Assembly: GCA_030685235.1 (NCBI GenBank)
Contig: MU839080.1
Coordinates: 1 to 64,000, forward strand
Length of the DNA: 64,000 bases
Source: Copromyces sp. CBS 386.78
Taxonomy: Eukaryota > Ascomycota > Sordariomycetes > Sordariales > Sordariaceae
Direction: 5' to 3'
Shown here: in pieces, positions 24,011-36,849 of the stretch
Numbering within the stretch: position 1 is the first letter of the stretch
Layout of the letters: each line of letters begins with the position of its first letter
Translations under genes and position numbers: made by a program
Notes under the pieces: generated by a model
Databases searched by the model: none
What the model saw: the letters and a program-made list of their open reading frames with translations, nothing else
Told to the model about the DNA's origin: nothing

Positions 24011-24923
24011 TGTGTCAGGACGGGTCGGGTTTCAATCGCCTAGACCGTGACGTGCAATGGCAATCTATGCAGGACAGAGGTTTCATCGCGGTCTTGGGTT
24101 GATTAACTCGAGGACCGGATGGAGGGCCATTTCCAGACTGTCGGATGCTTTGACTTTCCTCGGACTGCAACCCGGTTTGCTGCATTCCAGACGGGGCTCG
24201 CATCATCACCTCGAGTGGTAGAGGGGCACTGGGAGGGTGTAGACAGCCATTCCATTGGCCGAATCGCGTGCAGGTATCGCTAAAACATTCCGGTGCTCCA
24301 GCCGGGTAAGAATTGAGGAATCAAAATGTCGACAGCATCTTTGACGTTGCTTGGTTAGGTGGACGTGACATTGATCAGGGTAAGGATGAAAGAGGAAGAT
24401 TAAGCGAAGTTGTTACATGTTTCACTATGCTGCCCGCGAGGCTGGCTCCTGCAGTGACGTGAGCGAGCGGGGCCACTGAACGCGGGGTACTTTGGCGGCC
24501 AGTAGGGACGATTCCAGCTCCCGCCTGGTGCCTGCCGGGCATTCGGCTTCCACCAGGGCATCTCAGCTGTAACTTCTATGAATCTTTTTCGACGTACCGT
24601 TTTTCTCCTGCCCAAAGGACGGGAAGGGACGTCTGGTTTGAAGCTTCGTCACTTCCCTTACCAACCAAAGCCATGAAAATATTTTCACACAACAGCGGGA
24701 GTGAGAAAGAAATCCGTGTTGTTCCTTCCTCTTTTTGAAATGGGGAGCAGTGTTTTGGGCAGAACACAAGTTTTTCCTGATACGCGCTGTCGTCCCGTTG
24801 GCTGAAGGAAACGACGGAAAGTTACGAAATACCCTTCATCTCAGTTTTTTTTTCAATTGTCCGTCTCACAGGTGGAAATCAACGTCAATTCACATCATCC
24901 TTGGCACCTCATTCTTCTCCAAC
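24011..24923. other. intergenic DNA, upstream region of the next gene
   Basis: No gene seen. The pyrimidine-rich stretch just before 24924 is the probable leader of the gene that starts there. Confidence 0.5.
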
Positions 24924-25708
24924 ATGGCTTCGTCACCAGCTCCCAGCGAATATTCCGACGAGGAACTACGGCCATCCAAGAAAGAGAGTAGAGGACGTGA
25001 ACTGAACGTCTACGATGCCGTTGCCGGTATGTTCCAGGCCCCATCTCAATGATGCCCCCATTGTCCGAAATCTGTGTGAACTTTGTCATCTAACTTGCTT
25101 CAGGTAATGTTACCTTGAATGACCGATCTCAATCAGGTGCTTCGCGCCGGAACGACACCTCAAGTAAGCGTCAAAAGCGATCCTCTGGACTGCACTCTTC
25201 CCGCGACCCCAGGTACGCTCCCGAGGAAGTTCTCTTCCGCCGCAAGGGCGCGCCTGTTCGCTATGAAGAAAATGACATCTACTGGGCCAACGAAGATCTG
25301 CCCGACGGCGGACGTCGTCTCCTCCCCGACAGCGACCTTTTAAAGTCCATCCATGGGTACACCAGCAACTTCTACGACGCAATGGCCCTTCGCCTCGGTC
25401 CGCGCTGTGTTATTGGCTCCCGTACCATTGACGAGAGGAGCATGGATGAAACCGCTCTACTTGCCTTTGGAATCCTACTGGAAGAAGCAAGTCACGAGGC
25501 CATGGGGAAGAGAGGGGATTTGGTTCTGACCGAACCCCTCACGGATTTCAAGCTACCACATGCTGATGAATGTGCTCTTGACACCCCTGCTGTGGTCGAT
25601 CAACAACCAGTTGCGGATGGTGACCAAGGAGCAACTCCGGAGAAAAGGCGGCGGAAGAAGAAAAGGAAAATCCGACGTGACGACGATGTCACAGCAACCG
25701 AAACATGA
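24924..25708 (+). CDS. conserved fungal protein of unknown function, probably nuclear
   Basis: Two exons, 24924-25026 and 25104-25708, give 235 aa. The intron opens GTATGT and has CATCTAAC before the acceptor TTCAG. The start context AACATGGCT is good. The N-terminus is acidic and serine-rich (SPAPSEYSDEEL). A middle basic stretch (RNDTSSKRQKRSS) leads into DPRYAPEEVLFRRKGAPVRY and YWANEDLP, then an acidic helical part (LPDSDLLKSIHGYTSNFYD, SMDETALLAFGILLEEAS). The C-terminus carries KRRRKKKRKIRR, a classic nuclear localisation signal. I do not recognise a named family. Composition and layout suggest a chromatin or rRNA-transcription protein, which is inference. The frame is clean with no sign of decay, unlike the region to its left. 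Confidence 0.8.
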
Positions 25709-27613
25709 TCCAGCCATTCCTGGCGCCCGAGACAAAGTGTTCGTCGGTATACACATCCAACGAACCGGAGAACCAGCCGGGTAACAACGTCATGTCAGAC
25801 TTGGACTTTGGACCTTGTCACGCACAACTTTGCTGCCATCACCTCTGGACAATCGTTGCTTGACGACCGAGGTTGCATCAACGTTTGCGCTATCAGTAGC
25901 CGGCCCCTGTCTATAGACCCAAAGCCTTGCTATAACGTGGTTGCCCACCATGTGGTCGTGGTGCTCGCTTCCATCCCCGAATCAACAACAGAACACGTTT
26001 TCAGACCCTGCCATCTCCAGGCGAGGGCCCCGCACAATGCTGATCATCAATATAAAGGTTATTAGGCGACCTCGGCGAGGATGCGTGTTTGAACGCAAAT
26101 GCCACTCCTCTGTTATGATCTTGACAAGCGTGAAGGCTTTGGGGCAACTGCGATACAGAACGGGCTGGCTGGTCACAAACACAAAAGGCACATGCCTCTG
26201 GGATCATGGAGCAGCCACAATGGAACGCCAAATGGCTGAAACAGGGGGTGGTCATGTCAAGACTATGAACCACGGCCAAGATCCGAAGTCTTCTCCTCTT
26301 TGTCGATCCATCACAGAGCGCTTCGAGTTGGACATCCGCGTTGCTTTTCTCTATCATGGGGGTGGGAGCGATCTGCTAAGGTATCTCGCCCAGCAACGTA
26401 CTAGCCATGGCTTAACAAGCACAGTACACGCCGACATGCATAACCCCGATGTGAATAGTACCGTCTCCGGGTAAAACACGTACCTCTGTACATTACACGA
26501 CCTAGTATTACCGATCGACTGTGTTTCGTGCGTATCAAGCAGCATTCGCGCGCCATCCGAGTTTGAGGAGCGCAGCTCTTTTCCAGTTCAGTGAGATCAT
26601 TGGTTCACGGTCATATTGACAGGAACCCGCCAGAAGTAGCGTTTTGACAGAAAATGGCAACAGAATGACATATATTACAGTTGGGGCACCTATAAGACGT
26701 CGGTAGTTTTACGACTTAAAAATAGGTACGATTTCCATCACTCGAACAGCCTAATAAGAAAACACAATGTCACGCGGTCTGTGACCTAAATTCTCTCTTA
26801 CGCACAGAAAAATAGATTCAGCTTTCGGTTAATTCTTCTGGAGATCGGAACATGTCTGCTAGGCTAGTGAGTGCGGAATGGAACACAAATTACAGTGGAT
26901 GTATGACGCGCCCTCCAACTGTAAGTAAGCTCAGTCACACTGTCATCTTTTTGGCGATCATCTCAGTGTTCCTCGGGAATTCTCGAGCACGTATTCCGTA
27001 ATTGTTCTTTGACTCCCAAATCTTCCATTACCGGGGCCTTACAGTTACTTACCTGGAAGGCCTCCATCAACTCCTGATCAAACAACTACCTACGGCAATC
27101 TCGGTTGTTAGACAATACCTTATACGGGGTAACCAAGTGGGCGCCAGAACACCAGTTAGAACGTCAAAACGCCACCAAGCAGAAAGAAAGAAACATTCGG
27201 GCGATTTCAGGCCGACATCTACGGTTTCGGGCACCGCTTCGTTCGCTTCGCGGTTTCGCAGTTCGCTCGCTTCACAGAAGGATTTTCAGGGTCCAACCAA
27301 TTGCGAACATCCAGACTGTCTTAGATATTAGTAACAAATTCTTGAGATTTGAATCGATCAGGCTTGGGTCGGAGAGGGGTCGGCCAGTTAAGTTGCTCTG
27401 GACTGTGGTTGTTTGGTCACTTGTCAACGGCTAGCGAAGCGAGTGAGGTCACCTGTTGGAGGCAAAAAAAAAAAAAAAAAAGAACAGAAAAAAAAAAAAA
27501 AAAACAGAAAAGAAGAAAAGAGAAGAGCAAGGCAGCGGCACGGCTAAAAGGCGGCAGGAGCGGCAGGCTTGCAATGACCACCTCAGAAGAGGCGGACAGA
27601 ACCTAGGACTGAG
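25709..27613. other. intergenic DNA, no gene seen
   Basis: The left part is the 3' flank of the preceding gene. The remainder has only short frames. Two A-rich tracts at about 27463-27503 precede the MITE at 27614. Confidence 0.5.
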
Positions 27614-27783
27614 TACCGCTAATTCTCATTCAAACAGGATTTTATCTCCCTCTGTCGCGATCAATTATGTCGCCTTTCTGAGGCCTGCATGCCCTGTTGA
27701 GGCGTTGTGTGAACGTCCTTCTGCAGATGTAATTGGCCAGTATGGTCTTTGGATAAATCCCATTTGAATGAGAAAAAGCGGTA
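27614..27783. mobile_element. TA-flanked MITE with ~29-bp terminal inverted repeats (Tc1/mariner-like)
   Basis: The left end reads TACCGCTAATTCTCATTCAA and the right end, reverse-complemented, reads TACCGCTTTTTCTCATTCAA. The match continues through CAGGATTT against TGGGATTT. The ends thus agree over about 29 bp with four mismatches, and the element is bounded by TA on both sides (27614-27615 and 27782-27783), the target duplication of Tc1/mariner-type transposons. It is 170 bp long with no coding capacity, so it would need a transposase from elsewhere. Divergence between the ends suggests an old copy. Confidence 0.72.
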
Positions 27784-29902
27784 ACTTTGACCGCCGGACG
27801 CTGGACGCCGGACGCCTCAACGGTCGGTTGGAAACCGTGATTTGCGAACATAGATACGGAACCACAATAGTAAGGTAGAGATGGGAGATGGCAACGCGTG
27901 ATTTCTACATATTGTCCCGTACGGCGGTAAGTCGTCTCGAGCTCGTATCTACCTAAGCTTACATATCTACCTACCTACTCAGACCGAGCGAGTGAGGGTC
28001 TCTTCTGCATTCTTCTGCATCTACATAGGTAGGTAGTAGAAGGCGCTGAATGTGTGAGCAGAAAAAGGCAAGCAGCAAGCAATCAACCCTCAACGAACGG
28101 TCATGGTCCTTCCTAGTTTCACGTCAGCTTTGTCTCGGTTCGTTTTGTTTCGTTTCGCCTCTGTCGCGTGTATGTCCGTCTGTCTACCTTTCTTTACCTG
28201 GGTAGTCATCTCGGATTCTCGGTTTTGCCCAGAATCTTGATCTTGATTTCTTGCCAACCCAACCTCGTGCCATCACGCGCGGACGCGCTACATGCAACAA
28301 CGAGGAGAGAAGAAGCCTGTGTGTGCCCCTAGGTAGACTAGGTACCTCGCTCGCATGCACCGAATCGCACCATGTGGAGAGGTGGAGAGCTGACCGGCAT
28401 TCATCAATCTTAGATCGAATCCTTCGTCTCTTTTTACCGTTCTCGTGAGCCGAACGAAGTAAGACATCGAACGATGCGCTAGAGGCCGGGCCTATCCTAT
28501 CTATCTATGTATGGAGTCCGCCTGAATGGATCGCCATACAACAAGTGCCGTGGCATCTTTTTTTATTTAATTTTAGTGTAGAAGTATTTCCTCACACCTC
28601 CCCTTCAGTCCCCATGACCCCATCCTTCCATATCAATGTGCTATAGTAGTGTAATGTCTTGGTGGACAGGCTCGCAGGATGTACATAGTGTAGGAAGGAG
28701 GGGGAACCGACTGGAGTTGAGTTGTTTCGGTACATTGTTTTTAACCTATCAATTTCCCAGAATTAGCCAGCGGAGGAAGCCATGTTAGCCCATTCAGCGT
28801 TGCGAAGCGTTGCTGACCGACCACTCGCGTTACGCGTAGGGGCCTATGGAGGGAGCTCCGGATGACAGTATGTAGTGATCGAGAAATCTGAACTAGGTAC
28901 ACTACAGCAATTCCCCTTGTCAAGCTTTGTGGCTCTCGTCTCGTGGCTTAAGTTCCCTTGTTAAACGACTTGGGACATGGGGGATTTCAGTTCAGCCCCA
29001 GGAACGAACGGCCTACTGCTGAGTGGCTCCTGCTGTGGGAAAATGTCTCGACTATTTTCGGGGTGAATTACTGTTTTCGAGAAACAAGACCTTTTACCAT
29101 TTTGTGGTTATTTCCGAACAAGGGGAGGGGCTTGTAAGCACCGAAAAGTGAAAACGGAAAACGAAACTGTGAAGGTTGCCGTGAACCTACGAGTGGGTGA
29201 GCAACGAAGAGAATAAGACGCATCATCATAGTAGTTAGCTTCACCGTCATGGCCGTGAGGGTCAAGGTTCGACCGGACGTACCTCCGGTCCTGCGATCTT
29301 GGGGTTCGCCGGACTTTAAGATGACATGGCATCTGTAGTGTGAAGCCCAGAACACGTTGGGATAAGCTCAACGTCCCCAAGCCCCCCAAAACCGAACCCC
29401 CGAAACCAGCCCTGCCGTCATCGATTCGATGACCAGCCGAGTACGATTGTCATCTGCACCTTCGCGGAGCCTAGAAGGTACGACGGAGCCACCGTGACCA
29501 CGGACTTTGGCGGGGCCTTGAATGTGCACCGGAAAATGCGTTTAGGATTTAGTGGGATTACCACCGCTATCCATTCCGCATCTTGGAATTCTGCAAAAGA
29601 GAGGGGCAACGAAGTCAAACGAACCTAAGAGCCAGCTGAGGTCCGAGGACCGGGTCCCCGGGTTTGGTGTGAGTGGAGAGGTCCGTCTAGTGTAATGTAG
29701 TCCGGGAGGGGAAATGGATTTTGGGTGGAAGATGATGGATGTAGGACGGTGTCATGAGACATTTGGACAGCTTCACTTTTTTTTCTTTGTTTCATTTCCT
29801 ATTGCAAAGGTTTCTGAGCGAGGGGCGTGACACACCAGGTTTTATCTTGGTACTAACAAGAGATTTCCAAGGCACGGCATTACCGGCTCGGGGTGGCAAG
29901 CA

Positions 29903-29904
<2 letters not shown>
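27784..29904. other. intergenic DNA, no gene seen
   Basis: It includes CTACCTA/TAGGTAG microsatellite-like words near 27950-28035. Frames are short on both strands and none carries a known motif. Confidence 0.5.
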
Positions 29905-29946
<42 letters not shown>

Positions 29947-29949
29947 AAA

Positions 29950-29983
<34 letters not shown>

Positions 29984-30151
29984 AAAAAAAAAAAATAAAA
30001 TAAAAATAAAAAAAAAAAATAAAAAAAAAACCCATTAAACCCCCCAAAGAAAAAAAAAAACCACCCAAAAAACCCCAATATAAACACGNNNNNNNNNNGT
30101 GCTACAACAAACCTTATCCCCCGCCCGCCCCTTCCGGGCGGGGGGGGCAAA

Positions 30152-30196
<45 letters not shown>
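29905..30196. other. assembly gap (10 N) inside long poly-A tracts
   Basis: Ten N at 30089-30098 are flanked by poly-A tracts (from 29906 to ~30060 and 30153 to 30196) with scattered T, C and G. A G8 run and a C/G hairpin (CCGCCCGCCCC...GGGCGGGG) lie just right of the gap. The sequence around it is unreliable, and frames read across it, which give almost pure Phe or Lys, are meaningless. Confidence 0.95.
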
Positions 30197-30197
<1 letters not shown>

Positions 30198-33100
30198 CAA
30201 AGAGAAACAAGAGATTCGAACTCGTCGGCGAGGTTTCATTCGGATTCCTTCTACCCCTTCATCTTAGTAACTCGGGGATATGGAATGAGCGAGTCACGGC
30301 CTCAGAAACACTTGCCATCCGAAACCACCCAGGACAAGGCGTTGAAAGCTCCGGAGGGCAACGATGCAAAAAGTGGCAACGGGCGCAAGTTTAGGCGAAT
30401 GTTGTTTGCCATCCGGAGTCCCAAACCTTCGGTTCATGGGACCGACTAGAGGTGTCTATCGGTCGCTCGGCAGGGGAAGTACGGGGGTCAGGGCCGAAAA
30501 AGGTTTGTTGGTCGCCCTAGGTATTTCTGTTACGAGGCAGCCCGGAGACGAAGGGTAGGACTGACTGTGTGGACCGCACGTGTTGGTCGGATTGCTTGTC
30601 GCAGGTATGTATGGGGAGGCAGGGAATCACACATATGTGGGCAATTATCCTTTCGGCTTTGGCGTTGTAATCGTCGGTTGTGGCCACGTAATTTCCCGTG
30701 GTTCTGAGATGTATCCTGAGCATTCAGCTGTTTTCTTATGACGGAGCCTTCTGGAGAAAAAACAATAAAAAAGTCAACTCCGGTAAATTGAGTGCGGTAT
30801 TATACTGTGTACCCGTTGCTGAGAGCGGTGAAGTTACCGACTGTACGGTTCATCCTAGCGTTAGACGACGCAGAAGGGCTCTCTGTATGGACAAGAGCTG
30901 CGATCACATGAAAATTCTGTTTGCTAGCGGTTTTTGCTATACGCAGTCTTTCCGAGATGATTGTCCTCTGTGACTTGTTAGTTAACTGCAGCAGCCCGAA
31001 AAGTTTACTACTCAACTGCCTATTCAAGCCTGGCACCTGATCGTCTTTGCCCATGTAAGCTACCTAGAGCGGTGAAGCTGAGGTTCCTGTCAGTGATAGG
31101 TTAGATCACCTTTGACACCTTGATGGGCTTTGCTAGTTTGCATGAGAGATAACACTCTTGGTGAGGGTAGGTCTTGAAAAGATGTTTTTATGTCATCCGT
31201 TGGGGGAGAGGGGGGGTAACCAATGTGAAGCCGGGCTTTCATAGGCTGTAATTAGGGCACGCCGCTCGTCGGGAGGGAGGGGAATGGGTGGATCAGCAGT
31301 GATGGATGCAGTGAGATCTTCCCGCCCACAGACCGAGAGCTGCCGAGCAGTACGCTATCACCTCTTGGGCTATTGTTGGCGCGTCTAAGTTGACCTCCTC
31401 CACTGCGGTACAGGTCTTCAGGTCCCGTGGCCTCCTCCACTGGCTACTACGCCGTATATCGATAGATGCATAATACCCGCTGAGCAGGTAGATCACCATC
31501 GGTGCAAAGGACATGGGCCTGCTTGCGCCTTTTCTGTTCGACCTTGACGAGGTCTATGGGGGCGGGCACAGCGATGATCTGGAAGAGTGGACGAAGCAAA
31601 GAGGGATGGAGTGAAGGTAATGTAGATGGGGCCGAACCCGACCCAACGGAACTCCGGGAGTGGCTGGACCGGATGGGAAGATGAAGGTGAGGAGGCTCTT
31701 ACTGACAGACTGGGACATGCCCGCCTGGTAGAGTGGTACTGAGTGGGAACAGAGAGACAAGAAAAGAAAGGCCGATACAGTACGAGTTGATGCCATGTCT
31801 GCTGTCTCTATTCTTGGTCGATGATGGATTGCTGGATCTGACCATGAAGTCACCGCCTTTCTTTCAGTGGAACTGGTTGCGCCTTGCCAAGGTAGGTAAT
31901 CCGGCGCGCAGTCCACTACGCTGAAATATGTAAGTAGTAGTAGTAGAGATATCAGTCAGTATCTGGGGAAGATATGTGAGACAGAGAGAGAGAGAGATCC
32001 CAGATCTGAGAGGGAAAAAGGACGGAGGGCATCAGAGACAATGGAGGGTCCCAAGACTGCCAGTCTCAGTTTCTGTGTGTCTGATAGGAAGTGAAGCAAG
32101 CACCACCTCGAACCCCGCATGATTTGTTGGGAAAAATGTCCTTGCACGTCGACGTTTTGAGGGCTGTGCATGACCATGTTGTTGGATGTTTGTCTTTCTT
32201 TTTCGAAAAGGAACCCGTTGTTTTCTGCCAAGGTCTGACACAGCTGCAGGCCAATGAACTTGGAGATCTTCACCCCATTGAGGCATCTTTCAGCCTGGGC
32301 TGCTCATTCCTTATTTCTTTTCAGACACCGCCGCAGCGGGACGACATGAGAGTCTGGATGAACAGTTGGAGAAAGCACGAGAAGGATAATTTGGAGAATC
32401 GACGGGAAGGAGCCCGTTTATCGAAGATTTCGCGGAAGGCGCTTGCAAGGGAAAGAGGCTCTGGGCTGTGCCTGGTGACGGGAAGCCTGGGGAAAGCACC
32501 TTCCAAGATGTTGCTATAGCGCTTGACTGCGGTAGGTTAGCGGATGATGGGCACGCTAGCTGCATGCGGTATGACGGCGGCGGTCGGCTCTGGACTGAAA
32601 GACTGTGAAAGACCCTGGAGTTGAAGATATTCAGATTGTGCCCAATCGTAATACATGGTTCGCACGGGTCAATGTAAATTTGGCAGGCCGACGCACAGGC
32701 CCGCCCCATGCACTGTGTACATCAGAAGCAGGAGCGACGCCGACGTGCCTGCCTTTCTGCTCATCCCAAGAGAACATGCAATTTCCCATGGCCTGGGTTG
32801 ACGTCGACGCGGCAGGAGCTTCCATCTGGCAAGAAAAAGATTGCAGTGAAGGAGTGCTCGACAACTGCCCGTCAGTGCTTGGATTGGGGAGCCACAACTT
32901 CGGAGGAAAGAACACGAATCTTTTACTCTTGATGCACCAATCCTACCACAGCCATGATATCCGAGGTTGACCATTACGACAACGCGGATGTTGTGGACCT
33001 TGTCGAGACTTGAGATAGCGTCACTGCAGATGTTACGAGATATGTATTTAGCCGCAATATTCAACTCCCATTCCTATTTGCATGCTAGCACCCCGCCGTT

Positions 33101-36100
33101 AAAAGCAGTCACCAGTCAACCAATCACCACTAGCAAACCTAAAAGGTAAAACCCCAAGGCCTGAAAGCACCAGACATGTCGCCGTGCAAAAGGCTAGCTG
33201 GCACAGGTACCACACCCTCACGGTGATCAACCCCCAAGAGCCCCAGTCCGCGACCGGCCATCCCGCTTTCAGTCCCTCGTTCGGGCCTCAGCGCTCAAGG
33301 ACACAAAGACAAGGACTGTAGACAAGCCTTTTCCGCTCTCGTCTTGGGCTTGATCGCAAAAGCGAGGAAAAGAGGACCCCGATCGTCGCTGGCTACCGAA
33401 CACAGTGAACAACGCCATTTGATCTCGCCTGGAAAGCTCCGTTCGAGTTCGGATTGGACAATGTGTTGTGTGCCTTGCATAGCAACTTTCGTGCAATGTC
33501 GTTCCTTTGGGAGGCTCGACGGGATATCCAATATCGAATATCGCGACCACGAGGAGAATTTCCAGTTCCATCCGTGGACACTGACTGCACAGTGGCATCC
33601 GTTCACGTGCAGCGCGCTGCTGGTTGCCAATGCAATGGTAATAATATGGACATCCACTCTGGAAATTGAGCACGATGCAAAGTACCCTTCGCAATACGAC
33701 TCAACTCGCTGCTCCCAAGTAACACTCGACGTACCACCAAGGCGGCAGAGCCAGCACGGATCTTTTTATGGTGATCCGATCTCATATCATGCATCCTGTT
33801 TTTCGGATTTCGGGCGGCTGGCCACACCCACATCGTTTGCGGATACCGTCATCGAGAGGCACTACGTATTATAGCCAGTCTCTATCAAGACCAAGGCAAC
33901 ACCCGCCCCTCAGAGGAATGCCGAACGAGCCAAGGCTGACAAGCCCTGGATTTTGTGAGTCCGTGGCTCCGACTGAGGTGACTATGTTTGCTCGGAGCGC
34001 CGGCTGGTGGTTATGGTTGGTGAGTGTGCCAATGCTGAGAGCGAGACCGGCAACGTACATGTGCTGTACCGGGTAGAATACTATTCAGACGTCGTATCGA
34101 CTTCTTCCTTCCATAGTGCTGAGGCGCGGAAGCACAGAACACTGTGTACGGGCTACACATGTCATCGCGACGCGGTACGGGATCCCCATCAGCCCCTGTC
34201 CATCAGCAACAGATATTGGACATGTTGGAGGGATGGTAGAGAAGCTGACCATTCCTCCCCCATCTTGCCCCCGCCCTCTCCTTGGCCTGGCAAGTTCACC
34301 ATCAGATGCAGATGAGGGAGGAGACATGCAACCTCGCGAACCCCACCGCAGTCACTTGAGCTCACTCTGGCACCTATCCCACGCCACTACGGGGACGGAT
34401 GCTACCATCATCCCCACCACCCGTTGCGCCTTGCCGCTCGTTGGACAACAGCCCGCTGTCAGCCGTCAGAACGAGTCACAATTGTCATCTCGGTTGACAA
34501 TGTCCTTCCAGACCAAAGCTAACTCGGGCATCTCAGATGTTGACAAGAGAGACCCTTTTGATGCAGTGCCTCTTGCTGCTATGATAGCGGGTATGCTCCG
34601 TTGAGGAAGTCGAGGGAGTGGCAGCTAGAAATCTGATATTGTCTAATGTCAGCACCCCGCTACTACGATATGGCTTGTACACAGCATTGTAATGACCCGC
34701 GCGACCCCCGCCCCCGGAAATGGTTTCTTTGTCACTTCTATCGCGACAGTACTAAGAGGGCGGCGTGGCTCATGGAGGCCTAGCACGTCGTCACTTTTAT
34801 CGGTAGCATTATTATCTCGGCTTGTTGTCCTCTCGCAACTGCTTCTTTCACCAACTGGATTCGGGCGCCGAAACGTTGTCCTCTCTCTGTCTTCGCGCCG
34901 CGCGCTAACATCGAGACTCGGCCACCTTTTTGCTTTTGCAAACACAGTATCGAAAAAAGATACATGGCGATATGCTGTATGGAGGTACTAAAACTGTTAG
35001 CTCCTTCAACACTCCACGCCAATCACCTAGCGAGCCGTGAACTTGGCGGTCGGTATCCACAAACTACCGCTTGACATACACGGCAGCATAGCGACACGAC
35101 AACGTACCGAATCTACAGTGATCATCCTACCTTGACTGGTCCTGGCGCTCATCCGCGGTCTTTGCACTATCACCCTCACCCAACACCTTGGAGTATTGCG
35201 CGGCATATCAGACGACGGCAAGATAGGGGATAGTTCTGTGCGCGCCGCCTGGAAGCCCTATTATCAGCCCATAGTTATTAACAGCACGCATTCTCTCATC
35301 CAGGGTCCCCGAGTGCGAGACTGTCGAATACTGTGTGGTCGCAGCATCCGCAGGCTACCATACAACACGCGTCAGTGGCCTGTCACGACAACGCCTTACC
35401 ACTGAGGTATAACTGCTAGGATTCACGTCCAGGGGCCAGCCCCTTGGTGTCACCGCTTATCCAGATTTCCCCGCAAAAAGGAGCAGACGGGCAGACGAAC
35501 GAAAAAGGAAGAAAGGAGCAAAAAGATAGACAGAAAGAAAAGACAAGAGAAGGAGCCGGGAGAAAGAAAAAGACAGGACTCCGCTAGTCAACCGTCATCG
35601 ACAGGAGCAAAAGTATGTAAAAGCCAGGCACATGCGCAAGCACTCGACCGCGAATACAGGCAAGACCCCGGCCGGACCAGAGTGAGCTCGAGGCCCACTC
35701 GTTTGCTTCTCTCTGATTGCCCCGTCGACCGAACGAAGCTACGGGGATCCACCGGAAAGAGGTACTGGCTTGCTTGGCTGGAGTCTGCCGGATTCTCGAT
35801 GAGGGTGGACTAGCCTAGCTCCAAATTCCATTTCCTTTTCTCTTCCGCACTCGACGCTGATTGACCGTCTCTTTTTCCCCCAAGCTGGTCACTTGGTTTG
35901 ACGACGAGGCAAACCGACCACAGAAAAACGAAGGCACCAAAAGACACACACGCCAGGTGTCACGGGTCAGAAACACTAAAGCACGTACAGATACTCGGTA
36001 TGTACACTTTTACAGTACAGGCGGCCACACAAACCCCAAGCCAGCGAGAAAGCCCCCTTCGTTCCACCTGATCGTCCTATCCGAATCCCCGACCTTTCGT

Positions 36101-36499
36101 TCCCCTGCCCGTGCCGGGCTACTACAGCACCGGTGCCCATCACACATATCCTTCAACCGAGTTCTGGATTTTCCAGACTCCCCGTGCTCCCCACCCGCCC
36201 GCAAGCGCCCCAACCTCGAACAGGCAACTTCTTCCATTGCTGCCCAACTGCTTGTTCTGTCTGGCCTGTCTGCGGCCTGTCTGGCTTGAGCCTCGTTGAC
36301 GTAGTCGCAGGGGCCTTCGCTTTAGGTTACGTCTGTCCGGCGCCGGCCCGGATCCCTCAGCCTACGTGCCTCCCTACCTACCTACACCCTCCACAGAGTC
36401 TACGAAACCTCGACAGGCTACCGAAGTCTTCTCACCCCCATACCCACATAAGACATTTTCCGTCTACCTACGCTGGACCACCACGCCCGCACGGCTCTC
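30197..36499. other. 6.3-kb gene-poor stretch
   Basis: No frame could be linked to a family. Short overlapping frames on both strands never exceed about 180 codons. The right end (about 35800-36499) is pyrimidine-rich and probably belongs to the promoter or leader of the transcription factor gene. A purine-rich AGAAAGAAAA tract lies at about 35490-35575. Confidence 0.5.
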
Positions 36500-36768
36500 A
36501 TGCCCCTTCCAGACCAATAAGCTTCATCCCGAGTCCTTGCTTTCTTATGATTGCGCGCGAATCCTGAAGTCCCGAAGCTTGCTCCCCTCTCTCTCGCCTC
36601 TTACATTGGACGCCGACTGCACGGGTCCAACTCCTGGGAAGCTCTGTCTTAGCTCCCTTGTTACCCCGTTCCTGGGTCCGGAATACTAGGGCTTGTTGTT
36701 CGGAAAGCTCCATGGTGTTGCCACAGCTTATGCGCTTGGGCTACTGCTTGCTCCCGCCTGTCGTCTGA
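36500..36768 (+). promoter_or_regulatory. three short upstream ORFs before the transcription factor gene
   Basis: ATG-initiated mini-frames lie at 36500-36520 (6 codons), 36547-36567 (6 codons) and 36712-36768 (18 codons). The last ends 81 bases before the main ATG at 36850. If the mRNA leader includes them, ribosomes must reinitiate or scan past them, a common way to damp translation of fungal regulators. The transcription start is not visible in the sequence. Confidence 0.45.
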
Positions 36769-36849
36769 ACTGTCTACCCCCTTTGGCTACTGTTGTTTGG
36801 CGTAAACGGTGTATCAGTGTAATACGGATACACATACATATTACCCAGC

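Noticed and set aside
29842..30210. Frame of almost pure phenylalanine across the N gap
   Set aside because: It translates poly-A/poly-T sequence and N; an assembly artefact.
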